From: Biscogniauxia marginata
Taxonomy: Eukaryota > Ascomycota > Sordariomycetes > Xylariales > Xylariaceae
Direction of reading: 5' to 3'
DNA length: 64,000 bases
Assembly (NCBI GenBank): GCA_022695795.1
Contig: MU404096.1
Span: forward strand, 186,001-250,000
The notes under the pieces were generated by a model that ran no database searches, was not told the origin of the DNA, and worked only from the letters and a program-made list of their open reading frames with translations. This document shows positions 46,667 through 56,311 of this stretch, piece after piece (position 1 is the first letter of the stretch; every line of letters begins with the position of its first letter). The translations under genes were made by a program, and so were the position numbers.

Positions 46667-48097
46667 ATGGCGAGGACGAGGTCCAAAGGAGGCGCGGCGA
46701 CAAACTCGAAAAAGTCCACCACAGAATCGTCGTCGTCGTCGCCCAAGTCGCGATATGCCCTGCCGGCAGAATCCACGAACCCGCCTCAGATCTTCATCCT
46801 CCCCAAAAAGGCCACCAAGGAAGCTCGCATAGTTTTGCTATTGAATCCCAGATATGCCAAGCCGACAAGATACCTCGTATGTCCTGAGACCGGCGTCTAC
46901 GAACTCACGCGGATCGCGGCGCCGAAATCCACCCCCAGGAGCTGGCTGATCCAATACGGCAGCGATAATGAGAATGGAGCGCAGGAGGTGAAATTAGGCG
47001 AAGAGGTGGATAGTGCCGAGTTCGGTGTTCAGATAACTAAGGGCGCCGACTTGTTCGTCGCGACGCCCATCGATCCAATCTTCCTACTCCTCCCGGCATT
47101 TACACCCGCCACATCCGCTTCCACAGATTCCAAGTCCGAGAGGCAGAACCGTCTCTTTGTATCCAGCGATGACCACCTCGACACCATCCAGCAATCCTCG
47201 CTGCACCAGTGGGAGATCCTCCGCTGGAGCAAGGTGCGTGCGCTGTTCGAGTCCCGGATGGCGGCCATCTGCGACACGGCGCAGGCTGGCGACGAGACCA
47301 TGTTCCGCTTCAGCGAGGACAAGCTACTCGCCGAGCTATTAGCCAAGGCGCGGCGCATGAGCGAGGGACCCCTGCCGAAGAGCATGGAGGACAAGTTCGT
47401 GACGAAGACGCTGGAGGCGCCCGTTGTGGGCGTCAAGAGGGTGATGGTGACGCAGACACAGACGGAGACGGCCGAAACAGATGCCGTGGCTGTAGTCGAG
47501 TCCGGGACACCGACGCCCAAGGAGCCCGATTATACAGAGAGCCAATCATCTGCCGAGTCTACGGAGACTTCTGCCTCCGAAGCATCGACGGCCGCTACCT
47601 CGGTGACAGCTGAAGAATCAACAATAACAACTACTACGACCACCACTACAACGGAGGAGGCCACTTCAGCCTACGAACTAGCGCCCACGATGCAGGCCTC
47701 GCCCGAGGTGATCCGGCTGCAGCGCCTCCGCACGGCCTTCCAGTTCCTCTGCTCGAGCTACATCGCGCCCGACTACGCGGCGGCCCTCAAGAAGAAGCTC
47801 CTCCTTCTCCCCCCTGGCGACCCGTCCGGATCCGGGGTGGACTTCTCGGCGCTGGACGCGTACCTCGCGCGGCTCGCGCAGCTGCGGCACGAGGCCGCCA
47901 CGGCGCGGTCGGCGGGCGACTACACGCGCAAGCGCGTGCTCGACGAGGAGGAGGTGGCGGCGCGCGCGGAGAAGAAGCGCCGCCGCGACGACGAGGACAA
48001 GCGCAAGAAGGCCGGCGAGTCGCGCGGCGTCCGGGACCTCAAGAAGGTCAGCACCGTGGGCATGCGGAAGATGAGCGATTTCTTCAAGAAGAAATGA
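46667..48097 (+). CDS. RNH202: Ribonuclease H2 subunit B (single exon)
   Basis: An uninterrupted frame of 476 residues starting at an ATG with A at -3. The N-terminal half fits the RNase H2B triple-barrel domain (IFILPKKATKEARIVLLLNPR, RYLVCPETGVYELTRI, DLFVATPIDPIFLLLPAF); after a Ser/Thr-rich loop comes the helical/winged-helix part (WEILRWSKVRALFESRMAAICD, KLLAELLAKARRM, LRTAFQFLCSSYIAPDYAAAL). The basic C-terminus ends GMRKMSDFFKKK, a degenerate PCNA-interacting peptide: the Met and Phe-Phe positions are present, the leading Gln is replaced by Arg. RNase H2 removes ribonucleotides and R-loops from DNA; subunit B links the catalytic subunit to the sliding clamp. A Thr-rich low-complexity stretch (TITTTTTTTTTEEA) interrupts the middle. 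It is divergent from MCM10 and convergent with DUO1. Confidence 0.87.
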   Translation: MARTRSKGGAATNSKKSTTESSSSSPKSRYALPAESTNPPQIFILPKKATKEARIVLLLNPRYAKPTRYLVCPETGVYELTRIAAPKSTPRSWLIQYGSDNENGAQEVKLGEEVDSAEFGVQITKGADLFVATPIDPIFLLLPAFTPATSASTDSKSERQNRLFVSSDDHLDTIQQSSLHQWEILRWSKVRALFESRMAAICDTAQAGDETMFRFSEDKLLAELLAKARRMSEGPLPKSMEDKFVTKTLEAPVVGVKRVMVTQTQTETAETDAVAVVESGTPTPKEPDYTESQSSAESTETSASEASTAATSVTAEESTITTTTTTTTTEEATSAYELAPTMQASPEVIRLQRLRTAFQFLCSSYIAPDYAAALKKKLLLLPPGDPSGSGVDFSALDAYLARLAQLRHEAATARSAGDYTRKRVLDEEEVAARAEKKRRRDDEDKRKKAGESRGVRDLKKVSTVGMRKMSDFFKKK

Positions 48098-48584
48098 TTT
48101 TTACAAAGGGGAGTTTTTTGTCCGGCGCGTGTCATGAACGAACAAGGAGGAAATCTTTTTTTTTAGTTGACACAGACCGGAATTATGAGAGAGGTAGACG
48201 TGTATGTAGATAGGCATGTTGTTCACTTTTGGGTATCCTCAATATGTCTATCTGTGTAATAGTATATTTGGGGCCAGGTTGGTTATACACATACACATAT
48301 CTGTACATGGCATACATACATACATACATGCTACGTTAAGCCAGGCTGGGCTTAACTAACGTCTTAAAGCCGATAGATATAGGTAGATACCTACAAATGC
48401 CGTTCCTCTCGTAAAGAGAAAGAGGAATGGACAGAGACAAGGAAAACAAAAATGACAATTGACAGCAATTATGCATGAATCTTCATCATCTTCGTCATCA
48501 TCATTGCAAGCAAGGGGGAAAGACAATACACAATGTTCTTCTCCCTTCAGTACGCCCCCCCTTTTTTTATTTTCCTTTCCTCTT
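48098..48584. other. Convergent 3' region between RNH202 and DUO1
   Basis: Contains CATA microsatellite at 48310-48330 and TCATCA repeats near 48480-48505; no gene seen. Confidence 0.6.
48310..48330. repeat. CATA tetranucleotide microsatellite
   Basis: Five copies of CATA in tandem. Confidence 0.8.
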
Positions 48585-49478
48585 TTAGTACCCCCGCGGG
48601 CCCCTCGACTTGCCTCTCAAGAAACCCCTCCCGATCCCCGAGGCGCTCCTAGCGCTCGCGAAACTAGAAGACGTGTTATCTTGCGCGGCCGCAGACGACG
48701 ACGAGGTCGCAGACCCGGTAGTCCGGGACGTCGACGCCGCCCTGCCTCTCGCGGCCCTGCCCCTCGCGCCCCGCGAGCCGGCGCGCGTAGTACCACCGGC
48801 ACCCCTCGTCGCGCGCGCGCCGGCGGCGGCGGCAGCAGCAGACGAGGAAGGACCGGCGCTCTGCTCGTCCTCCTGGCGGCGCTTCGCCTCGGCGCGGCGG
48901 CGCTCGTCCTCGGCGGCGCGGCGCTCGGCGGCCTGCTGCTTGGCGAGGGCCTCGGACTCGAGCTCCTGCAGGTCCTGGGTGGCGCCGGCCCAGGTCGGGT
49001 TGAGGATCAGGCGCTGGTTGTGCTCCGTCTGCGAGAGGATGCGGGTCCAGGTGTTGAGGAGGGTCGAGGCCGTGGTGACGGTGTTGGAGACGGTCTGGGT
49101 TTATTGGGAATTAGTAGGTAGGTAGGTAGGTAAGGAGTTTTGGGGTGTGAGGGTTTAATTTATTATGGTATTGGTGGTGATGGTGATGGGCGGAAAAATC
49201 ACCTTCATGTTGCCTTTTGCCCGTTCCAGCGTGCCGACGACACCTTCGATCAGCTCGTTGATATTTCGCACTCCCTCCAGTTCCCGTCGCAGGGTGGCCT
49301 CGCGCGCATCCTCCGAGTCATCGTAGCGATGGGTATTGGCGGTGGTAGTGGTGGTGGGGTTGGATGGCGTCTTGGGCGTCTTGGGCCTCTCGGGCTCCCT
49401 GGCGGGCTTCTTAGACGGCGTCGGTGTCGGCGAGGCGAAAAGGTCCTCGCTGTCCGAGTCGTCTAGGTGGTCGGCCAT
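48585..49478 (-). CDS. DUO1: DASH/Dam1 complex subunit Duo1 (two exons)
   Basis: On the minus strand exon 1 is 49478-49203 and exon 2 is 49094-48585, giving 261 residues; the 108-bp intron is phase 0 (AAG^GTGATT to AACCCAG^ACC). Across the join the protein reads LERAKGNMK-TVSNTVTTASTLLNTWTRILSQTEHNQ (given here in two pieces), the central heptad-rich region of Duo1. It continues LILNPTWAGATQDLQELESEALAKQQAAERR into a long charged helix and an Ala/Gly/Arg/Ser-rich tail ending RGFLRGKSRGARGY-like. The N-terminus (MADHLDDSDSEDLFASPTPTPSKKP) is acidic with CDK-type SP/TP sites. Duo1 is a core subunit of the ring-forming DASH complex that couples kinetochores to microtubule ends, found only in fungi. 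Its promoter side (49479-50719) carries three ACGCGT boxes. Confidence 0.9.
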
Positions 49479-50719
49479 GATGACTGTGGAGAGAGTGGTG
49501 TGGTAGGGCTAATAAGTGGTATACCTAGGGTAGTATTAGAGTATAACTTGCATACAACTTCCGACGGGTTGAGCCTTTGTGTGGCTTGACCTTTAAGCGA
49601 GGCTGCATATGTGAAAAAGATCGAGGTCAGATGAGGTATGAGATGAGATGATCCAATGGATGTTCGGTGGGTCGATATCAGGCTATCTGGTATGTATTAT
49701 TAGGGCCAATTTCAGGTACCTTACAATGCAGACTTTTTTCTCTTGTTCCCTTCTTTTTTCCTATTTCTCTCTCGTTGTTGATGATGTGTTTTGTTTTGCA
49801 GCGCACACTTGTGATTTCATCTTGTGTGGGGATGACGATGTGCTGGCTATCAGTTGGGCCAAAAGACCCGGTATCGTTGTTAATCGATAGGGCTTCTCCC
49901 TACGCGTGGTGGGGAGAGGGGGATTTTCGACGCGTGTAGGGGTTGAGATACGCGTTGTAGGCGCTGAGCTCACAATAAACCACATCATCGTTATGCAAGG
50001 ACTACCAGGGGCCCTTGTACCTCTGTGCGGTAGTGTGTGGGCCGTGAGTGGCTTTCGCTTGGAATGTGGCCGAGAGAGGCGTCCCCACAATAATGAAAGC
50101 CCCTTAGATCCAGCCACTTCACTTTTGTAGGTACCTAAGTCTTCCCTCCGCCAGCTCATTTCCTTCACGTTGACTCCAACATCCCTAAAAGTTCTCATTC
50201 CACCGTCATACATCATACATACTGCCCAAACTTTGTGCTTACTGTCATTGTTGTTGTCGTCGTTGTCGGCGACCGACATTGCTGCCACTGGGGAATCTAC
50301 TTTATGTGTTTATTCAACTTGCATCACCATTAAACAATAGTTTAAGAGGCCTGCCGACCTGGGGAAACAGGATTGAGTGGCTGCTGAGTAGAGTTGGGAT
50401 CTGGTCCGGTGCAACTGGTATTTCGCATTTCTGCCCACGCCGCTGCAAAACAATCGCTACCATTGCAAGTTCCTCATGTCCCTGGCTCTAAGTAAATCGA
50501 TCCGATACGCGAAATTCAATCGTCTTTCCATTGGAAGGAAATAGACAAGAAAGGGGGGACAAAGGAAACGACGGAGTTGGCGCAGGCCTTGTTGGAGTTG
50601 GAGGCGGATAAAAAAAATTGAATCAAACGCACACCGACCGGCCACAAAGCTGCCTGAGCAAAGCACTGCCGCCCGCTGCCCACCACCCACCGCTATCTAC
50701 GTACCTAGCCCACTAAGCC
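49479..50719. other. Shared divergent promoter of DUO1 and the D-box protein
   Basis: No supported gene. Contains the MCB cluster listed separately and an ACGCGAAA element at 50507-50514. Confidence 0.6.
49902..49955. promoter_or_regulatory. Three perfect ACGCGT (MluI cell-cycle box) elements
   Basis: ACGCGT occurs at 49902-49907, 49930-49935 and 49950-49955, spaced 28 and 20 bases apart, in the divergent promoter of DUO1 and the gene at 50720. In the window as a whole the hexamer is otherwise scattered singly. A fourth related element, ACGCGAAA (E2F/SBF-like), lies at 50507-50514. This arrangement suggests MBF-type G1/S control; that is inference. Confidence 0.6.
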
Positions 50720-52084
50720 ATGGCCTCAATTGCTGTCTCAACACCTTCACCACCTGCTAGAGTCCATACTCCAGGCACCCCAAAACACGGCTACAGCGAT
50801 CCTTGGGAACCCTTTTCACCGCGGAAATCTGCCCGCATCTCCTCCCAAAGGTCAAATGCACGCACCCCCTCGCCGCGCACCTCGCAACACCAACAGCACC
50901 GCGTCCCCAAGAAATCCTCCAGCACTTTTTCTACACCGGCAACTTCGCCTCAGAAAAAGCGCATGCCCGCCATGGATTCCGTGCGACGCGCATCCGGCGC
51001 CTTGACCGCCGAGAGCACTACTCACGCCGCCGACTCTCTTGGAATCGGTGCTAAACCTCAACCTCGCCAACAAAAATCACACACCAACGCTGCAGCTTCT
51101 CAGAGCACCACCATCATGCTGCCGACTCCCACCAAGACGCCGCGCAAGCCGACCGACGCGAAGACTGAGGCGGCTTCTCATGCGGTCGCGCGCAACTTGT
51201 TCCCTGCCGAGGCCGAAGTGATTCCCACTCCGAAGAAAAAGAAGGCCAAGAAGTACACCGGATTGACCCTCGAGAGCTTCACCGCCGAGGAAATCGGTGA
51301 CCCTATCAACATCTTCACCGACTCTCGCGACCGCCTCCCCGAGCTGGACAACAGCGTCGAGAACCCCTTCTACGGCAATGACCCAGCACCTGTCGAGGAG
51401 CCTTCCAAGCGACGAAGCAAGCGCAAGCAGGTGTCAATTCCCGGCGAGGGCAGGCAATCTATTGAGGAAGCCATCCGACGTGAAGATGGGATTGTCTACG
51501 TCTTGTAAGTTATCACATGTGACACCGTCACTCATCCCAGTCACGCTAACCCAACTTTTAGTCGAGGAAAGAAGTTCTTCCGTAAATTCTCTGAGTTCCA
51601 CGAGGCCGATTCCTCTGAGCAACTCGATGCCGAGGAAGATGAGGCTGCACCTCATCGACCGATGACTCGCTCTTCCGTCAAGCCCCGACTGCTCTTCCCG
51701 CGCACTACGAAGGGCAAGAACGTCGCTGCTGCTGCTACAACTATCGAAGACGAAGAAGCCGTCACTGATATCGAGGATCACGTGCTCAACGATGCCGAAG
51801 ATGATCACATCGAGGCTCCCGAGACCCCGGTGAAGGTAGCCCCTGAGAAGCCTGACACTCCCGAGGCTCCTCGATTCGGGCCTACCTCCCCTCCTTCTAC
51901 CGTTAGAGCTACCCGATCTACCACCAAGCTCCTCGCAGAAGACTCGCCAATGAAGAAGATGGGAAAGCCACGTAGTCCCTTCGATGGCTGGCGCCGCTCT
52001 AAGAGTCGAGCCGAGCCCCATGGTCAGAAGCGAGAGGGTGAGGTCCTCGGCGGCTCCCACGCATCGAAGCGTCAACGTGCCTAG
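50720..52084 (+). CDS. Unrecognised CDK-site-rich, D-box-containing protein, probably cell-cycle regulated (two exons)
   Basis: Exons 50720-51504 and 51562-52084 give 435 residues; the 57-bp intron (GTAAGT, CTAAC branch, TTTTAG) joins IVYV-F-RGKKFF in phase. I do not recognise the family. The N-terminal 170 residues are basic and disordered with many full CDK consensus sites (FSPRKS, TSPQKK, TPTKTPRK, IPTPKKK; later DSPMKK). The best-ordered part is residues ~175-275: TGLTLESFTAEEIGDPINIFTDS, then RDRLPELDN at 203-211, an exact RxxLxxxxN destruction box for the anaphase-promoting complex, then NPFYG, a basic patch KRRSKRKQ and EAIRREDGIVYVFRGKKFFRKF. The C-terminus is acidic then basic (WRRSKSRAEPH, SKRQRA). 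Together with three ACGCGT boxes in its promoter this suggests a G1/S-expressed, CDK-phosphorylated, APC-degraded nuclear protein. No Whi5/Nrm1 motif or KEN box was found. Function is unknown. Confidence 0.8.
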
Positions 52085-52887
52085 TCTGTACCTCTCGATG
52101 ACGTCCCGGTCCCCGCGTTTGGACGGCTCGGGTAGATGAAGGTTCGGCGAGGTCTCTTTCGCGACTTGACTTCTCTCATTTTGGTGTTCTCGTTTGTATT
52201 AGTTTGGTACGCAATAAGGCAGAGGGCGTGAACGGACCTGGAATACTCGGTAGGGCGTTGGGTGTTAGCGCTTTGCCAGAAAATGCGACGGCGACGGCCG
52301 CTTAAGTGAGATAGATAGGCAAAAAGGCCAAAATGTGGCTTTACTCGGGGATTCATTGTTCTGCCGGGTGCTCGGCAGTTAGTACAGGGGCTCAGATAGT
52401 TTGACCCGAAGGTAGCAATCGATAATTTACGAGGACAGGTTCCCGGCCAGTGACATTCTGTGCCATGGTGACATGTCCACGTGTGTGCATGAGCTGCGTG
52501 GTCAGATAGCACAGCTTGACTAGGCAATCATCATGAAACCCCTATTACCTACATACCCCTATTGAATATCCTCTAGACAGGCATAATAGTATAAAGCAAT
52601 GCCGCTACAAGTGCTAAGTATCAAGGTTGTCGGTGCCCCGCCCCCACCAAAGGATTTCCCGAGCGATTTCACCATCGCAAGCTCCGGCTCCGCAATTCGC
52701 AACTCCACTGCCAGACTTGGGCTAACAAGCCATCGTTCGCCTGCTAGCCTTTGACTACCTACTCAACGACAGTGATCGCTGTCGACATCGACTCTGGTCT
52801 TCTCATTGTCCGACCAATTGGCCTGTTGCCCACCCTCACAAGACCTACAAGACCCGTAACACCCGTAATATCCGCCGACGAGAAGCA
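52085..52887. other. Intergenic region between the D-box protein and the SurE/TTL gene
   Basis: No gene seen; 3' flank of one gene and promoter of the next. Confidence 0.6.
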
Positions 52888-55800
52888 ATGCATATCCTCG
52901 TAACCAACGACGACGGCCCGCCGTCTCCGACCTCCTCCCCATACGTCCACAGCTTGGTGCGTGAGCTGCAGAAGGCCGGCCACACAGTATCCGTGTGCCT
53001 GCCGCACACACAGCGGTCCTGGATCGGCAAGGCGCACATGATCGGACAGACGGTGAAGCCATTGTACTACCGCCCGTCGGCCACATTCGATCCCAGCCTC
53101 AGCGCCGCCCACAAGACCCAGGGGACGACGTACACGCGGCCGATCCGCCGCCGCCATCACCACCACCAGGATGGTACCGAAGTAAACGGAGAAGAGAAAA
53201 GCGAGAAAGCGAAGGAGGACGAGGGCGATGACGAGGGCGATGACGAGGAAGAATGGATCCTGGTAGACGGCACGCCGGCAAGCTGCGCGCAGATCGGCCT
53301 ACACCACTTCTTCCAGGACAAGGGCGCCGTCGACCTCGTGGTCTCGGGCCCCAACTACGGCCGCAACACGACGGCCGTGTTCGCGCTGAGCTCGGGCACA
53401 CTCGGCGGCGCGCTCGAGGCCGCCGTCTGCCGCCGCAAGGCCGTCGCGCTGAGCTACGCCTTCTTCACGCGCAACCACGACCCGGCCATCATCGGCGCCG
53501 CGAGCCGCCACAGCGTCCGCGTCATCGAGCGCCTGCACGCCCAGTGGCCCCGCGACGGCTCCGTCGACCTGTACTCAGTCAACGTCCCGCTCGTCGAGGG
53601 CGTTGAGACGCGGAAGACCCTGTGGACGCCCATGCTGCAGAACTACTGGGGCCAGGCTGGCGATGGCGACGGTGGCGGCGGTGGTGTTAGTGGGGCCTGC
53701 TTCCAGGAGGTCGAGGGCAGTATAGGGGACGAGGACGAGGAGGAGGAGCGCATACGCGAGGGCGAGGAGGGGAAAGCGAAGGCGTCGGAGGTCAGTGATG
53801 GTGCTGCTGGCAATGCTACTACTAATGGGGATGCCGCGGCAGCCGTCGAGAAGAAAGACGCTGCTTACCCACCCCATAGGCACTTCAAGTGGGCGCCGCG
53901 GTTCGCCGACGTGTACAAGAGCGTGGAGGACGCGCCGCCGGGGAACGACGGTTGGGCGGTTAAAGAAGGATTCACGAGGTATGTGTGCGTGTGCGTATGC
54001 GTGTGTGTGCCATGTTACGTTACGATGTCATGCGGGTTCCCGTTCCAATTTTTCTCCCTCTTACCTTACCCTTTTCGGGTCCTCCCAATTTTACTTTTCC
54101 TTGCTGGCAAGCAAAACATACGGGGAGGGTTGCATATACATATATCAAGTCTGTACTGACGCGCGCCGCAGTGTAACACCGATGAAGGCAAACTTCTGGC
54201 ATTCGGCGACCCATCTGCATGGACAGGAGTTGATACTGTGAGTACAAGAGAAGCAAGAGAGAGATACAGAGAGAAGAGTTTATAAGTTACCGCATTTTTG
54301 CCTTCACTTGGTTCTGTTTTGGTTTCTTAGATGCGGCTGGCAGCAGCATCTACCATCCATCATTTCTTTGCTGCCACTGCAGTCATTTCCAGCATGAGTA
54401 TCATAGGCAGTGGTCAGTCTTCTAGCATGAACTTGGCCTGGGTGTATCTAGACTACTTGGAAAGGGGAATGGAGGAGAATCCCATTTTGGGGGTTGAGAG
54501 AGGACTGGGTACCTGCCATGGCCTAGCTGCGTCTCTGGGTTGTTGCATTAGTCTTGCCTGGTTGAAGAAGAGGTCGTGATATGTGTTCTTCTTGTTTTTC
54601 GTACAGTGCAGTGTTTGCTTGCGTTGGTTTGTGTACATATTACAAGATCTGTTATTTCGTACCTTATCTACCTACCTGGTGTGGCATGTATCTTACTTCT
54701 CTCCGTGCGCTATATAGGGATAATCCAAAATCAGAAGAAACACCGACGATCGCGAAAAATGTAGCAGCAAGTGAGTCGAAATTGACGATGGCCCTACGGC
54801 CCAAGCATCACTTCTACGCCCTGATCGCCTACGAGGACGCCTACGTGCAGCCGCTCATCCTAGCCGCCCTGCAGAAACTCTTCCCGCCCGAGTCGTACAC
54901 CCTCTTGTCCCCGCCACCACCAGCGTCGACCGGAAAGACAGGAAGAGATGACGATGACGACGGCGTGATCTCGCTCCCCTCCCTGCTGCCCTCGAACCAC
55001 CCCGACGCCCCCGTCCTGCAGGTCACGCCGTACGAGACCATCGACTGGGAGTACGCGGCGGCGCACCCGCGCTCGTGCCTCGTCAACAGCTACATGCTGC
55101 GCAAGGCGCTCATCCGGAAGCACTACCTCGCGGCGACGGTCGAGCACTGGGTCGCCAAGCGGCCGGGGTCCGCCCTGAGGGGCCACGTCAAGAGGACCGA
55201 GGCCTTCGAGGTCGACTACGCCGAGTTCCTCGACGACGCGCTCGTCGAGGCGTTCGACCTCCGCGCGAGCCTGGAGAGGAACGCGCGGGCTTACGAGGAG
55301 AGGAAGGAGGAAGGGGAAGGGGGGATCGAGTGGTGGATCCTGAAGCCGAGTATGAGCGACCGCGGACAGGGGATACGGATCTTCAGCACGATGGAGGAGC
55401 TGCAGGGTATCTTTGACGGGTGGGAAGGCAGCGAGGACGAAGAGGAGGAGGACGATGATGACGAGGCGAATGGAAAGGGCGTGGATGGCAAAGAAGAGGA
55501 AGAGGAAGAGGAAGAGAGCGAGGGCAACAGAGAGTACATCACGGCCTCACACCTGCGCCACTTCGTCGCCCAGCCGTACATACACCCGCCCCTGCTGCTC
55601 CCCGGCGGCGCCGCAGGAAGCAGCCGCAAGTTCCACATCCGCACCTACGTCGCCTGCGTCGGCGCCCTCGACGTGTACGTCTACCGCCCGATGCTGGCGC
55701 TGTTCGCGGCGAGGCCGTACGCCGCGCCCGTTTCTTCTTCTTCTTCTGCTTCTTCTTCTGGCGGTGGAGATCTCGACCTCGAGGCCCACCTCACGAATAC

Positions 55801-56311
55801 GTGCCTCCAGCGCTCCGTGGCCGAGGGCACGGTCAGGCGGTTCTGGGACCTGGATATCCCGCCCTTCTCATCATCATCTTCTTCTTCTTCTTCCCCTGGC
55901 AACGCCGCCAGCGGCGAGGATGTCGGCGGCAGTACCACCACTGGGGGGGACGACGCAAAGGAGCACGTCTTCGCGCAGATCCGCGCCGTCGCGGGGGAGC
56001 TCTTCGAGGCGGCGGCGCGCGGCATGGCGATGCACTTCCGGCCGCTGGGGAACGCGTTCGAGGCCTTCGGGCTCGACTTCGTCGTCGACGGGCGGGGCGC
56101 CGCCTGGCTGCTCGAGGTCAACGCGTTCCCGGACTTTAGGCAGACGGGCGAGGACCCCGAGCTCAGGGCCCTGGTGGCGGGGTTCTGGGAGGAGGTCCTG
56201 GGCGTTGCGGTGGGGAGGTTCTTTGGGGGTGGTGGTGGTGGTAGGAGGGAAGGGGAAGGGGAAGGGGAAGGGGGGTTGGTGCTTGTGAGGTCGGTGGATT
56301 TGGGGAGGTAA
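52888..56311 (+). CDS. PBY1: SurE-like nucleotidase plus tubulin-tyrosine-ligase domain protein (PBY1-like, three exons)
   Basis: Exons 52888-53978, 54172-54237 and 54718-56311 join in phase to 916 residues (introns 193 and 480 bp). The N-terminal ~385 residues are a SurE-type metal-dependent phosphatase: MHILVTNDDG with the metal Asp pair, VSGPNYGRNT, and SVTPMKANFWH encoded by the small second exon; acidic inserts break the domain. The rest is a TTL/ATP-grasp domain: HHFYALIAYEDAYVQPLI, WWILKPSMSDRGQGIRIF (ATP lysine), FHIRTYVACVG, HLTNTCLQ and GLDFVVDGRGAAWLLEVNAFPDF (metal Glu/Asn). Yeast Pby1 has the same SurE-TTL order and is associated with P-bodies. Glu/Asp, Ser and Gly runs interrupt the TTL part. 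The second intron is unusually long for this window, and without it the SurE part ends at a TGA at 54239-54241 while ATG 54788 could start a separate 507-residue TTL, so two genes are possible. Confidence 0.7.
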
